Source of the DNA: UBA1858 sp964636225
GTDB taxonomy: Bacteria; Pseudomonadota; Gammaproteobacteria; UBA4575
NCBI GenBank assembly: GCA_964636225.1
Contig: CAZWQM010000007.1
Span: 23,275-87,274 of the forward strand
DNA: 64,000 nucleotides
Direction of reading: 5' to 3'
A program made the translations under genes and the position numbers. Within the stretch, counting starts at the first letter, position 1. Each line of letters opens with the position of its first letter. Of the stretch, positions 16,930-25,721 are shown piece by piece. Below the pieces are notes generated by a model. The model ran no database searches, was not told the origin of the DNA, and was given only the letters and a program-made list of their open reading frames with translations.

Positions 16930-17969
16930 TATACCAGGCGCGTAATAGGAATAATCGCGAGGGCTTCTATCTCAACCGATAAATCAGTACGACACATATC
17001 ACCCTGTAAATAATATACAGCTGCACTATGTCCTAACCTTAATTGTATATGCGTGCGTACCGTATCAAGGTGTTCAGGATTTTTTATATAGACTTTAAAC
17101 TGCGAAAAATCCTGTAGCGAGATTGATGTCATTTGATGTTCAGACACTGCAGTAGAAACAAGCTGCTCAATATTGGAAAGGCACAGTTCGGTTTGGCGAT
17201 TTATATCGCCCTCGAACTGAGTATTGTGTCCCGTTATACTGGCGGTACCTGAAACAAATAATATCTCTTGCTGATTGTTGCGATGAAGTAATGCGCGCGA
17301 AAACAAAGGAGGATCCTTACTGTAAATTGGCGGGTACTCAAATGCGCTGACCTGAAGTGTATTTTCAATACCAATTCCAGGTTTTCTGGCCGCAATAAAA
17401 AATATTTGCATTTCTGGCAACTGGCTGCCAATCACAGTGGCTGCAGGATAAGATTGATCGTTGACAGCGTTATTTTGATAGGCGCGAGTTCTGCCGCTGC
17501 AAAATAACTGGTAGTTATTTGAATTCGGATAAATGTCTTGAGTGATCTCAGGAAAATAATTCCAGGTGCGTATCAAGTACGGATATTCATGAGCCTGCAT
17601 AATTTCAAAAATAGCTTGATAGGCTTGTTCACTGGCCTGATCGATTGGTGCATATGCAGTTATGGCATCGGGTACACGAGCCATTAAATATTGTTCATTA
17701 AGATATATTTGCCAGTCATCCGTGCGCTCTGAGTGATTTACTAGCCCCTTCCAGGATTCAAACATTTGTTCGTGCTGTAATGAAGGAATAGCAATAGTGG
17801 GGAGTTGGTGAATAATATTTTCAGCAGGCTTGATACTGTATCTGACAGTAAAAAATTCATGTAAATCAGCAATTACATCTGTGCTCACTTTTACATTAAG
17901 CATTTCTTCAGCCGATCCATTTGTAATAGCAGGGTTATTCATGAGTGTATTTAGTGCTTGTGTCGCCAC
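16929..17969 (-). CDS. Chorismatase-like protein (FkbO/Hyg5/XanB2 family)
   Basis: A 346-residue protein resembling the bifunctional or specialised chorismatases that hydrolyse or eliminate chorismate to 3,4-dihydroxycyclohexadiene carboxylate, 3-hydroxybenzoate or 4-hydroxybenzoate. Family marks are YLIRTWNYFPEI (R134, W136, N137, Y138), FCSGRTRAY (156-164) and the RidA-like C-terminal end CRTDLSVEIEA (326-336). Sub-type cannot be decided by eye. The product could be 4-hydroxybenzoate for ubiquinone, or 3-hydroxybenzoate for an aryl pigment. Its start overlaps the Gld-type gene by 19 bases; ATG at 17942 is an alternative. Confidence 0.78.
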   Translation of the reverse strand: MATQALNTLMNNPAITNGSAEEMLNVKVSTDVIADLHEFFTVRYSIKPAENIIHQLPTIAIPSLQHEQMFESWKGLVNHSERTDDWQIYLNEQYLMARVPDAITAYAPIDQASEQAYQAIFEIMQAHEYPYLIRTWNYFPEITQDIYPNSNNYQLFCSGRTRAYQNNAVNDQSYPAATVIGSQLPEMQIFFIAARKPGIGIENTLQVSAFEYPPIYSKDPPLFSRALLHRNNQQEILFVSGTASITGHNTQFEGDINRQTELCLSNIEQLVSTAVSEHQMTSISLQDFSQFKVYIKNPEHLDTVRTHIQLRLGHSAAVYYLQGDMCRTDLSVEIEALAIIPITRLV

Positions 17970-19306
17970 CAGTGAATGCCAAAGCCTGTTCCAATGAGTG
18001 CACCAGGGACCAGTAATAACAGGATTAAGGCAATGTACATTACATCCTTATCTTCAAGTTCTATCGTTTGGTCAGCTATCGCTTGGTGTGTGATGGATAT
18101 TAATTTATCGTCTTCGCTTAGCCAGTTAAAAATATTCAGAGCAAGAGCAAAGTTAGCGCCGTGGCCAATATAACCATTCGCAATGAAATCTGAATCACCA
18201 ATAATGACAACTCGTTGCTGCTTTTCATTCACTTGTCTTGATAGCGCCAGTCCCAATGCCAGTGGCCCCTGAGTATCCCCCTGCTCCTGTTCGTATGTTA
18301 ACTTATCTGTATTTATCTCACCAACTTCTGCCCACGACCGCTGCAGTGAATTGAATAGAGTTTGTGTTTTCCAGTCAGAATGGGTGCGATGTTGTAATGC
18401 CGCCGCAAACGGAAAAAGCAAATGTGACTCAAGTTGTGCAGTGATGCTATGTTTATTAAATTCTGTTATCGGAATCACTGCGACATGCTTAATTCCGAGA
18501 AGAATACGTAAAGTGGTATTTGCATCAATCACTATGCCTGGTATGGGTTCAATGCCCAGCAGCTCATCCAGGCTGCTGAAATAATTCTGTTTTATGGGAT
18601 CACGCAACCAAAGCAGATTGCCACCATTATTTAAAAAATTTTCGATTAACTTCAGTTCGCTGCCTAGATACGCATTTCTGGGGCCTGCGATCAGCAGAAT
18701 CCGAGTGTTGTCGGGAATGAATGATTGCATGGCCAGATTGATCGATTGCACCTTAATTGCCGAGGCATTAAGTTTGGCAACTAGTTTGCTTAAGCCGTTA
18801 TTGCCTGTATTCAAAGGATCTCTCTCACCATGCCCCTGTATTGCTGCAATCCAGGTGTCATTATTTCTTGCTAACTGAAACAAGGCCGCCGTCATTTCCT
18901 TCTCAGTCAGGCGATTGATGAAAATATGCCGATCAGCATAGCTAATCTTTAGTTGACCAAGCTGAGTGAAACCCAACTTGATGAGTTCTTCAGTGGGCAG
19001 TTGCGTGTCGACGAATTTATGAGAGATATCCTGCTTGAAGCGCTGGTATTTATTTATGAAGCGACTGACTTGCAGACGATTTTTATTTTCGCTAGTAAAA
19101 TAGGCCTGTAAAGAAACAGGCTGGTCCATGCGTTGAAGTAATTCAATGCTGCTAGGGCTGAGCGTGTTACGATGATTGGAAGTCCAATCTGCCTGCCAGT
19201 TATACAGACTGTTAACCCACAAAAGGAAAACACTCGCGGCGATACTCAGCAGTGAGTACAGATAGAGTTTAAATCGGTAAAGGCGTTTGTAATTGCAAGT
19301 AGTCAA
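17951..19306 (-). CDS. GldG-like ABC-transporter auxiliary protein
   Basis: A 451-residue protein with an N-terminal membrane helix (about 12-31), a large extracytoplasmic domain, and a C-terminal helix (about 422-445). It matches the ABC_transp_aux/GldG layout: NTLSPSSIELL after the first helix, then GHGERDP, a dinucleotide-like NGGNLLWLRDP, and VVIIGDSDFIANGYI near the end. These proteins work with GldF-type permeases, but outside Bacteroidetes gliding the substrate is not known. Six bases separate it from the permease gene. Confidence 0.85.
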   Translation of the reverse strand: MTTCNYKRLYRFKLYLYSLLSIAASVFLLWVNSLYNWQADWTSNHRNTLSPSSIELLQRMDQPVSLQAYFTSENKNRLQVSRFINKYQRFKQDISHKFVDTQLPTEELIKLGFTQLGQLKISYADRHIFINRLTEKEMTAALFQLARNNDTWIAAIQGHGERDPLNTGNNGLSKLVAKLNASAIKVQSINLAMQSFIPDNTRILLIAGPRNAYLGSELKLIENFLNNGGNLLWLRDPIKQNYFSSLDELLGIEPIPGIVIDANTTLRILLGIKHVAVIPITEFNKHSITAQLESHLLFPFAAALQHRTHSDWKTQTLFNSLQRSWAEVGEINTDKLTYEQEQGDTQGPLALGLALSRQVNEKQQRVVIIGDSDFIANGYIGHGANFALALNIFNWLSEDDKLISITHQAIADQTIELEDKDVMYIALILLLLVPGALIGTGFGIHWWRHKH

Positions 19307-19311
19307 GGCGT

Positions 19312-20064
19312 CTATTCTTTTTTAAACCGCAGATGAATAATAGACAATCCGCTGAATAACATCGTAACGGTGACATAGTAAAAAATATCCTGGCTAGTTA
19401 TCAAACCGGATAAAGGCGCCAGTAAGTGCGTGAAGCCAGAGAGGTACAGGAACAGATTGCTGCTGCTGCCCTCGGAAGTGGCTGAATAAAATAAAATGAA
19501 TGAGAGCAGTAACACGCCAAGACAGCTCAACAAGGTAAAAATTATATTTTGAGTTAATGTCGCGAGCCACACGCAGAGCGCGGCGTAACTTGTTTGAAAC
19601 AATAGCATGCCTAGTATGGCGCAAAAAATTTTGCCCCAGTCCAGATCCACGATTGCTGAAATAGTCAAAGGGAACACAAGATTTAGCAGTGCAAACCCTA
19701 GCGCCACTGAAATGATTGCAAGCAGTTTGCTTGTAAAGATACTGGATACATGAACGGCAGCACTGCGTAGCAAACTATCCTGGTTACGAATTTTTTCTTC
19801 GGTTATCACGCGCAAAGTAAACACGGGTATCATTAACGCGCCAATAATAGAACTCCAAAACAGCATCGGATAAAAAACGGCATCCGTGACGCCTGGAGCA
19901 TTTTCCGCGCCGGCAAGATTAACCTGAATATCCAGATAAAAATTATTTAAAAGAACAAGAAATAACAGAGCAATAATAACAAATGTCAGTCCAAGTATTA
20001 TCCAAACCGGTGGCTGCATCCATACACGGCGCATTTCATTTAAAAATATATGCGTGAAAACCAT
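19312..20064 (-). CDS. ABC-2 type permease (GldF-like)
   Basis: A 250-residue inner-membrane permease with six hydrophobic segments; the first lies at about residues 20-42, and TLRVITEEKIRNQDSLLRSAAV follows the second helix, a typical ABC-2/GldF sequence. It pairs with the ATPase upstream and the GldG-like protein downstream in a tight run. Transported substrate cannot be told from sequence. Confidence 0.88.
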   Translation of the reverse strand: MVFTHIFLNEMRRVWMQPPVWIILGLTFVIIALLFLVLLNNFYLDIQVNLAGAENAPGVTDAVFYPMLFWSSIIGALMIPVFTLRVITEEKIRNQDSLLRSAAVHVSSIFTSKLLAIISVALGFALLNLVFPLTISAIVDLDWGKIFCAILGMLLFQTSYAALCVWLATLTQNIIFTLLSCLGVLLLSFILFYSATSEGSSSNLFLYLSGFTHLLAPLSGLITSQDIFYYVTVTMLFSGLSIIHLRFKKE

Positions 20065-20066
20065 GC

Positions 20067-20987
20067 TTAATGAGTACCTCGTAAAACTTCGCTGACAAAA
20101 ATATTTTCAAGCGTGTCTTTTATGTCGTAGATTTCTACCAGGCTCCACGCATGCGCTTGAGACTTTTGCAGTAAATCTTTTTTCACTTCATCCAGATCCG
20201 CGTTAGTATGTAATTCAATTGTATATGTATCTATGCTGATAATTTTGTCGATGCTATGGATTTTATTTAATGCTTCGATGGGTGCAGTGTCGAGAAAACG
20301 CATGCGGATTTTCATAGTCTGCTGAAGATCATCAATGTTTTTGGAGAAGACTGTGTGACCCTGTTTGAGCATATGCACTCGATCACAGATTTGCTCCACA
20401 TCATTTAAATGGTGAGTCGATAATAGAACCGCGGCTTCATTTCTTAAGTGCAGTATCAGGTCGCGCATTTCGTGAATCTGGGTGGGATCTAAACCGTTGG
20501 TGGGTTCGTCAAGAATAATTGCTCGAGGCTGATGGATAATTGCCTGGGCAATGCCAATTCTTTGCTGGTAACCTTTGGATAACTTTTTAATTAAGCGTCT
20601 GGCAACTGATTGCAGCTCACAGAAACGCTTAACTGTCTGCACGCGTTGTCGAGACTGTTCCCGTGTCATGTGGTGAATGCGAGCGCAATAATACAAATAT
20701 TCATCCACAGTAAGGTCTTCATACAAAGGTGCTGTGTCGGGTAAATATCCCAGATTTTTTTTTGCCTTAAGCGGATATAAATTCAAATCAATATTGTTAA
20801 TAGTGATTTGGCCTGCATCAGGTACCAGATCTCCGGTTAGCAAACGCAGAGTGGTTGTCTTGCCTGCGCCATTAGTTCCCAGTAATGCCATGACTTCGCC
20901 GTGTACCAAGGTTAAGCTAAGCTGCTGTAACGAAGGCTGCTGGCGGTAATGATGGCTTATGTTACTGGCCTGAATAACGGGTTCCAT
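20067..20987 (-). CDS. ABC transporter ATP-binding protein (GldA-like)
   Basis: A 306-residue ATPase that drives the GldF-like permease. It has Walker A GTNGAGKT (37-44), signature LSKGYQQR (136-143) and Walker B with D160-E161, plus the C-terminal extension of about 80 residues usual in ABC-2 drug, polysaccharide or Gld systems. It is the first gene of the run permease, GldG-like, chorismatase-like, mutM, and is divergent from the oxoprolinase-type gene with only about 34 bases between starts. Confidence 0.92.
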   Translation of the reverse strand: MEPVIQASNISHHYRQQPSLQQLSLTLVHGEVMALLGTNGAGKTTTLRLLTGDLVPDAGQITINNIDLNLYPLKAKKNLGYLPDTAPLYEDLTVDEYLYYCARIHHMTREQSRQRVQTVKRFCELQSVARRLIKKLSKGYQQRIGIAQAIIHQPRAIILDEPTNGLDPTQIHEMRDLILHLRNEAAVLLSTHHLNDVEQICDRVHMLKQGHTVFSKNIDDLQQTMKIRMRFLDTAPIEALNKIHSIDKIISIDTYTIELHTNADLDEVKKDLLQKSQAHAWSLVEIYDIKDTLENIFVSEVLRGTH

Positions 20988-21021
20988 GTGTGCAAGATTA
21001 AACTAATTGTTGAGAATTGAT

Positions 21022-22983
21022 ATGTCCGAATTTGTTGGTATCGATACAGGCGGGACATTTACTGATTTCATTTTATATAAAAATGGCACATTTGTTACGT
21101 ATAAAATTCCATCAACACCAAACGCGCCAGAACAGGCTATTCTGGCGGGCCTAAAACATCTAAATGTCAATCTTGAAACGGCACATATTATCCATGGCAC
21201 GACAGTGGCCACCAATGCATTATTGGAAGGAAAAGGTGCGAAAACCGCTTTCATTACCAATACGGGGCTTAAAGACATATTGCATATTGGTCGACAGACG
21301 CGTGATCAACTCTATAGTCTGAGCCCACAAAAAACTCGTCAATTATTTGAAAAATCACTTTGCTTTGAAACGGCAGGTAGATTGCAGGCTGATGGCACTG
21401 AGCTTGAGCCCACATCCCATTCTCAGATACAGGTACTTAAACAAACATTGAAGGCCCAGGGCGTGGAAGCTGTGGCCATATGCATGTTGTTTTCATTTAT
21501 GGACAATCGTCATGAGAGTGATATTCAGGAGCTGCTTAAACAAGACTTTTTTGTCACATGCTCCAGCCGTATATTGCCTGAACCACGCGAATACGAACGC
21601 GCCGTGTTGGCCTGGCTGAACAGTTATCTGGGCCCTGTTACCCAACGATATCTGCAAAAAATGCAGGCCAATGTGAGCACGCCATTACATATCATGCAAA
21701 GTGATGCCACTAGTCTGCCCGCCGTCCAAGCAGGAAAGACGGCCGTGCATTTATTATTATCCGGGCCGGCCGGAGGCGTGCTGGCGGCCACTTCAATCAG
21801 CCAAAACAGTCCATATAAAAAATTATTGACACTGGATATGGGTGGAACATCGACGGATGTATCCCTGATTGATCAGCAACCAAGCTTTACCAATGAAGGC
21901 CAACTGGCAGAATTTCCCCTGGCGATCCCCATGCTCGATATTCACACCATCGGCGCTGGAGGCGGATCGATTGCTCGTGTAGATGAAGCGGGCCGATTGC
22001 ATGTGGGCCCCGAATCTGCGGGTGCTGTGCCTGGGCCGGCATGTTACGGGCATGGAGGACAGCAGGCAACCATTACGGATGCGAATGTGGTGCTGGGTCG
22101 CTTGCCAGCTTCCAGAGCCTGGTCAGGTGGTCTGTCGTTAAATATGGCGGCCGCTCAACAGGCCATGGAGAAGATTGCTCATGCGCTAAACAGCTCAACA
22201 CGGGATGCAGCGGTAGGCATTGTTCAGTTGGCCAATGCGCATATGGTGCAGGCGCTTCGAGTGATTTCCATTCAACGCGGCTATGATCCGGCAGAGTTTA
22301 ATTTACTTCCATTTGGTGGCGCTGCCGGCCTGCATATGTGTGCTGTAGCGAGGGAGCTGGGCATCCGTTCCATTGTCGTGCCTGTGAACTCGGGAATATT
22401 GTCTGCCCAGGGCATGTTAAATGCGCCTGCCGGGCAGCGTGTTACTCAGTCCCTGTGCGCCCTGTGGTCAGAATTAACAGAACATAGCGTCGGGCAGTTA
22501 ATCGAAAAATTACGCTTGCGGGCCGTGCGGCAACTGGAAAGTCTGAAATTGTCATGCACGCGTACCAGTCAATGGCTGGATATGCGCTATCGGGGGCAGT
22601 CCAGTACGATCAGTTTGCTCTGGTGTGAGGACCTGTTAACGCAATTTCAGCGCGAACATGAAAAACGTTTTGGTTATTGCCTGTCGGTGGAGCTGATTGA
22701 ACTCGTGACACTAAAGGTGTGGGCATATCATGATAGGCCGGCACTTCAACTGGAAGGAGTGAATCAAGGAATGCCTGCGCAAGCCGTAGATTACGTATGT
22801 CTGTATGAAGAGGACACACCGGTCCCGCTGTATTTGCGCGGGCAGCTGGTCGCTGGGCAAGCTGTGATCGGCCCATGTATAATACTGGACGATGCCGGCA
22901 CTCATTATGTGGAGAAACTGTGGCGTGGGCGAATAACCCCGGAAGGGCATATTCATCTGCAAATGCAGGAAGATTGTCCTTAA
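21022..22983 (+). CDS. Hydantoinase/oxoprolinase A-type ATP-dependent amidohydrolase
   Basis: A 653-residue protein of the HyuA family, acting on cyclic amides such as hydantoins or 5-oxoproline with ATP. The ATPase motif GIDTGGTFTDF is at the very start, HGTTVATNALLEGKGA follows, and the central LDMGGTSTDVSLI and GAGGGSIARVD are typical. I use ATG 21022 because the phosphate motif follows six residues later; a TTG at 21007 is also in frame. The usual HyuB partner is absent, so the substrate is open. It neighbours ggt at some distance, which produces 5-oxoproline precursors, but this is only suggestive. Confidence 0.88.
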   Translation: MSEFVGIDTGGTFTDFILYKNGTFVTYKIPSTPNAPEQAILAGLKHLNVNLETAHIIHGTTVATNALLEGKGAKTAFITNTGLKDILHIGRQTRDQLYSLSPQKTRQLFEKSLCFETAGRLQADGTELEPTSHSQIQVLKQTLKAQGVEAVAICMLFSFMDNRHESDIQELLKQDFFVTCSSRILPEPREYERAVLAWLNSYLGPVTQRYLQKMQANVSTPLHIMQSDATSLPAVQAGKTAVHLLLSGPAGGVLAATSISQNSPYKKLLTLDMGGTSTDVSLIDQQPSFTNEGQLAEFPLAIPMLDIHTIGAGGGSIARVDEAGRLHVGPESAGAVPGPACYGHGGQQATITDANVVLGRLPASRAWSGGLSLNMAAAQQAMEKIAHALNSSTRDAAVGIVQLANAHMVQALRVISIQRGYDPAEFNLLPFGGAAGLHMCAVARELGIRSIVVPVNSGILSAQGMLNAPAGQRVTQSLCALWSELTEHSVGQLIEKLRLRAVRQLESLKLSCTRTSQWLDMRYRGQSSTISLLWCEDLLTQFQREHEKRFGYCLSVELIELVTLKVWAYHDRPALQLEGVNQGMPAQAVDYVCLYEEDTPVPLYLRGQLVAGQAVIGPCIILDDAGTHYVEKLWRGRITPEGHIHLQMQEDCP

Positions 22984-23070
22984 ATATTGCGCAGTAATCG
23001 TGGTTTTTCTACAAGTCCGCGTATGATTTGTCGATAGATAAAGTTAACCAACGTCTTAAGGAATAATTTC

Positions 23071-24285
23071 ATGCTGGATGGATTATTACATATGCCATGG
23101 TGGGCGGATTTGATTGCCGTATTACTCGCAACTCATCTGACGATTGTTTCAGTCACACTATATCTGCATCGCTGTCAGGCGCATCGTGCAATTACCCTGC
23201 ATCCCTGGGTAAGTCATATTTTCCGTTTCTGGTTATGGTTTACCACTGGACAGACCACCCGGGAATGGGTGTCTGTTCATCGCAAGCATCACGCCTTTAC
23301 GGAAACGGAAAATGATCCTCATAGCCCGCATGTACACGGCATACGCAAGGTGTTGCTGGAAGGCGCTGAGTTGTATCGCGTGTCCGCTGTCGACCCTCAA
23401 GTTAGTGAAGAATACGGACACGGTACCCCTGATGACTGGTTGGAAAATAATATATACAAGCGATACACCAATGTCGGAATTGGTACCTGCCTGGTTATTT
23501 ACGTGCTGCTGTTTGGCCCGATAGGGCTGACATACTGGGCGATACACATGGCCTGGATTCCATTTTTTGCGGCGGGCCTGGTCAACGGCGCAGGACATTA
23601 CTGGGGCTACCGTAATTTTGAGCCACAGGACGGTTCAACCAACCTGATTAATATTGGTCTCATCATCGGCGGCGAAGAATTGCATAATAATCACCATGCC
23701 TACCCTAGTTCGGCACGTTTCTCCGTGCACTGGTGGGAGTTTGATATTGGCTGGATGTATATTCGTCTGCTAAGCGCGGTGGGCCTGGCAGAGGTGAAGA
23801 AAGTTGCGCCAAGACCCAAACAGAATTCCAGCTTAGCCGAAAAAGACAAGCTTGATCTGGAGTCAGTACGTGCGATGGTCACGAGCAAACTGCATATCAT
23901 GGCAGATTACGCCCGACAGGTGACTCGGCCTGTTCTCAAGGCTGAAATCGCCAGGGCTGAAGGAAATTATCGAAGCGCATTGAAACGTGTGCAAAAAGCG
24001 ATTATTCGGGAGCGTAGTCTTATGACGCATCCACAGATTGAATATCTCAACCAGATCTTGCATGAAAATCTACAGTTAAAAACCGTTTACGAGTATCAGC
24101 AACGTCTGACCGAAGTGTGGACGCGTAAATACAGAAATAATGAAGGGATGCTGAAAGCTGTTGCAGAATGGTGCCAGGAGGCAGAAGCAACAGGGATAAG
24201 GGTCTTGGAGGACTTTGCGCGGTCGCTACGAAATTATTCTCTGCAACCGATTTATAATCACACCCGGCAGGTATATAGCGTGTAG
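23071..24285 (+). CDS. Acyl-CoA/acyl-lipid delta-9-type fatty acid desaturase
   Basis: Membrane di-iron enzyme introducing a double bond into saturated acyl chains. The three histidine boxes are present: HRCQAH (H33, H38), HRKHH (70-74) and HNNHH (205-209), with membrane helices between them. The protein is 404 residues; beyond about residue 250 there is a hydrophilic, helix-rich extension of some 150 residues rich in Arg and Glu that the core family does not need. A ribosome site (AAGGAA) precedes the ATG. Confidence 0.9.
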   Translation: MLDGLLHMPWWADLIAVLLATHLTIVSVTLYLHRCQAHRAITLHPWVSHIFRFWLWFTTGQTTREWVSVHRKHHAFTETENDPHSPHVHGIRKVLLEGAELYRVSAVDPQVSEEYGHGTPDDWLENNIYKRYTNVGIGTCLVIYVLLFGPIGLTYWAIHMAWIPFFAAGLVNGAGHYWGYRNFEPQDGSTNLINIGLIIGGEELHNNHHAYPSSARFSVHWWEFDIGWMYIRLLSAVGLAEVKKVAPRPKQNSSLAEKDKLDLESVRAMVTSKLHIMADYARQVTRPVLKAEIARAEGNYRSALKRVQKAIIRERSLMTHPQIEYLNQILHENLQLKTVYEYQQRLTEVWTRKYRNNEGMLKAVAEWCQEAEATGIRVLEDFARSLRNYSLQPIYNHTRQVYSV

Positions 24286-24299
24286 CCGGGCGTTGTTGA

Positions 24300-24455
24300 C
24301 TACTTAATTTTTGCTTCTTTGTACAGTACGTGCTTGCGAATCACGGGATCGTACTTTTTGATCTCCATTTTATCCGGCATAGTGCGCTTGTTTTTGGTCG
24401 TGGTATAGAAATGACCTGTATCTGCTGTAGATACTAATTTGATTTTATCTCGCAT
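24300..24455 (-). CDS. rpmG: 50S ribosomal protein L33
   Basis: A 51-residue ribosomal protein, read as MRDKIKLVSTADTGHFYTTT and ending KEAKIK. It keeps the KNKR and KKYDPVIRKH sequences of L33 and lacks zinc-binding cysteines (the C-minus type). It lies 36 bases after rpmB on the same strand, the standard rpmB-rpmG operon. It is below the length that many ORF filters accept. Confidence 0.95.
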   Translation of the reverse strand: MRDKIKLVSTADTGHFYTTTKNKRTMPDKMEIKKYDPVIRKHVLYKEAKIK

Positions 24456-24490
24456 GATGTAATCTCAGTCGTTATTAAACGGCTTTAGGC

Positions 24491-24727
24491 TTAAACAGCC
24501 TCTCCGCGGGAACGAATGTCTGCAAGTACAGCATCAATCCCTTTTTTATCGATAATTCGCATTCCTTTGGTAGATAAGCGTAACTTGACCCAACGGCCTT
24601 CGCTTTCCACCCAGAATCGATGGGTATGTAAATTTGGAAGAAATCTACGGCGCGTTTTATTATGCGCGTGCGAAACGTTGTTTCCTGCAACAGGTCGCTT
24701 ACCGGTAACTTGGCATACTCTAGACAT
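24491..24727 (-). CDS. rpmB: 50S ribosomal protein L28
   Basis: A 78-residue protein beginning MSRVCQVTGKRPVAGNNVSH with RFLPNLHTHRFWV in the middle and the LRLSTKGMRIIDKKG sequence of L28. It is the first gene of the rpmB-rpmG operon and is divergent from folB. Confidence 0.97.
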   Translation of the reverse strand: MSRVCQVTGKRPVAGNNVSHAHNKTRRRFLPNLHTHRFWVESEGRWVKLRLSTKGMRIIDKKGIDAVLADIRSRGEAV

Positions 24728-24861
24728 GGTAAATATTCTTGTGTTTGTGTATTACGTATGGGCGGCGTACCTTAACAGAAAGGTATATGCTAGACAATAT
24801 ATAGACGCAATCGAATAGTGATTTGCTGATCAGATAATTATTAAGGAAAGTTAACGGGATA

Positions 24862-25218
24862 ATGGACACAGTATTTATACGTGATTTGAGCATGGACGCA
24901 GTGATAGGCGTTTTTGGCTGGGAACGACAGGTGCGCCAAAAAATTACTATAAACCTCGAAATGGCGACCAATATCCGCAAAGCGGCGGAGACAGATAACC
25001 TTGAGTATACCATTGATTATAAAGCAATTTCTCAGCGTATTCGTGTTCTGGTGGATGAAAATCAGCCAAAATTGGTGGAAACCTTGATCGAGTTGATTGC
25101 CTCTACGGTTATGAAAGAATTCAATATTCCCTGGTTACGTATCTCCATCGCCAAACCTGGAGCGGTGCGTGGTTCAGCAGCAGTAGGTGTGACTATCGAA
25201 CGCGGAAACCGTGACTAG
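24862..25218 (+). CDS. folB: Dihydroneopterin aldolase
   Basis: Folate synthesis: converts 7,8-dihydroneopterin to 6-hydroxymethyl-dihydropterin and glycolaldehyde. The 118-residue protein has the FolB start IRDLSMDAVIGVFGWERQVRQ, the ETLIELIA segment with the catalytic region, and the C-terminal KPGAVRGSAAVGVTIER with a catalytic lysine. Two bases separate it from folK, which uses its product. Confidence 0.95.
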   Translation: MDTVFIRDLSMDAVIGVFGWERQVRQKITINLEMATNIRKAAETDNLEYTIDYKAISQRIRVLVDENQPKLVETLIELIASTVMKEFNIPWLRISIAKPGAVRGSAAVGVTIERGNRD

Positions 25219-25220
25219 AA

Positions 25221-25718
25221 ATGACTCGGGTTTATATTGGCATCGGTAGCAATATCGATAAGCACATCCATATACCTAAAGTCCTTAAGGAGTTGAAGGA
25301 AATGTTTGGTGAATTGCATGTTTCACCCATTTACCAAACGGCATCAGAAGGATTCAGCGGTGAAGATTTCTATAATCTGGTAGTGGGTCTGGAAACTGAC
25401 ATGACCGCACAGGAAATGCGCCAATACTTAAGAGGGCTAGAGGCCAGTCACGGTCGCATCCGGGATAGTAAGAACCAGTTTATTTCAAGAACCATCGATC
25501 TGGATCAGTTGCTGTATGGTAGTCAGCAGATCAATCGGGACGGCGTGCATGTGCCAAGCTCGGATATCACCAAATACGCGTTTGTACTCAAGCCGCTGGT
25601 AGATATCGCCGGAGAAATGCGCCATCCCATTCTAAGAACATCTTTTGCTCAGCTATGGAAAAATTTTGATAAGGACAAGTTGGAGTTAAAGCGGGTAACT
25701 GAAATCCATCAGTCTTAG
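25221..25718 (+). CDS. folK: 2-amino-4-hydroxy-6-hydroxymethyldihydropteridine pyrophosphokinase
   Basis: Next step after FolB: pyrophosphorylates 6-hydroxymethyl-dihydropterin. The 165-residue protein begins VYIGIGSNI, has YNLVVGLETD, and the magnesium-binding RTIDLDQLLYG motif. The end HPILRTSFAQLWKNFD fits the family although HP-x-RA usually reads slightly differently. It forms a two-gene folB-folK unit and converges on the pteridine reductase. Confidence 0.94.
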   Translation: MTRVYIGIGSNIDKHIHIPKVLKELKEMFGELHVSPIYQTASEGFSGEDFYNLVVGLETDMTAQEMRQYLRGLEASHGRIRDSKNQFISRTIDLDQLLYGSQQINRDGVHVPSSDITKYAFVLKPLVDIAGEMRHPILRTSFAQLWKNFDKDKLELKRVTEIHQS

Positions 25719-25721
25719 CGG

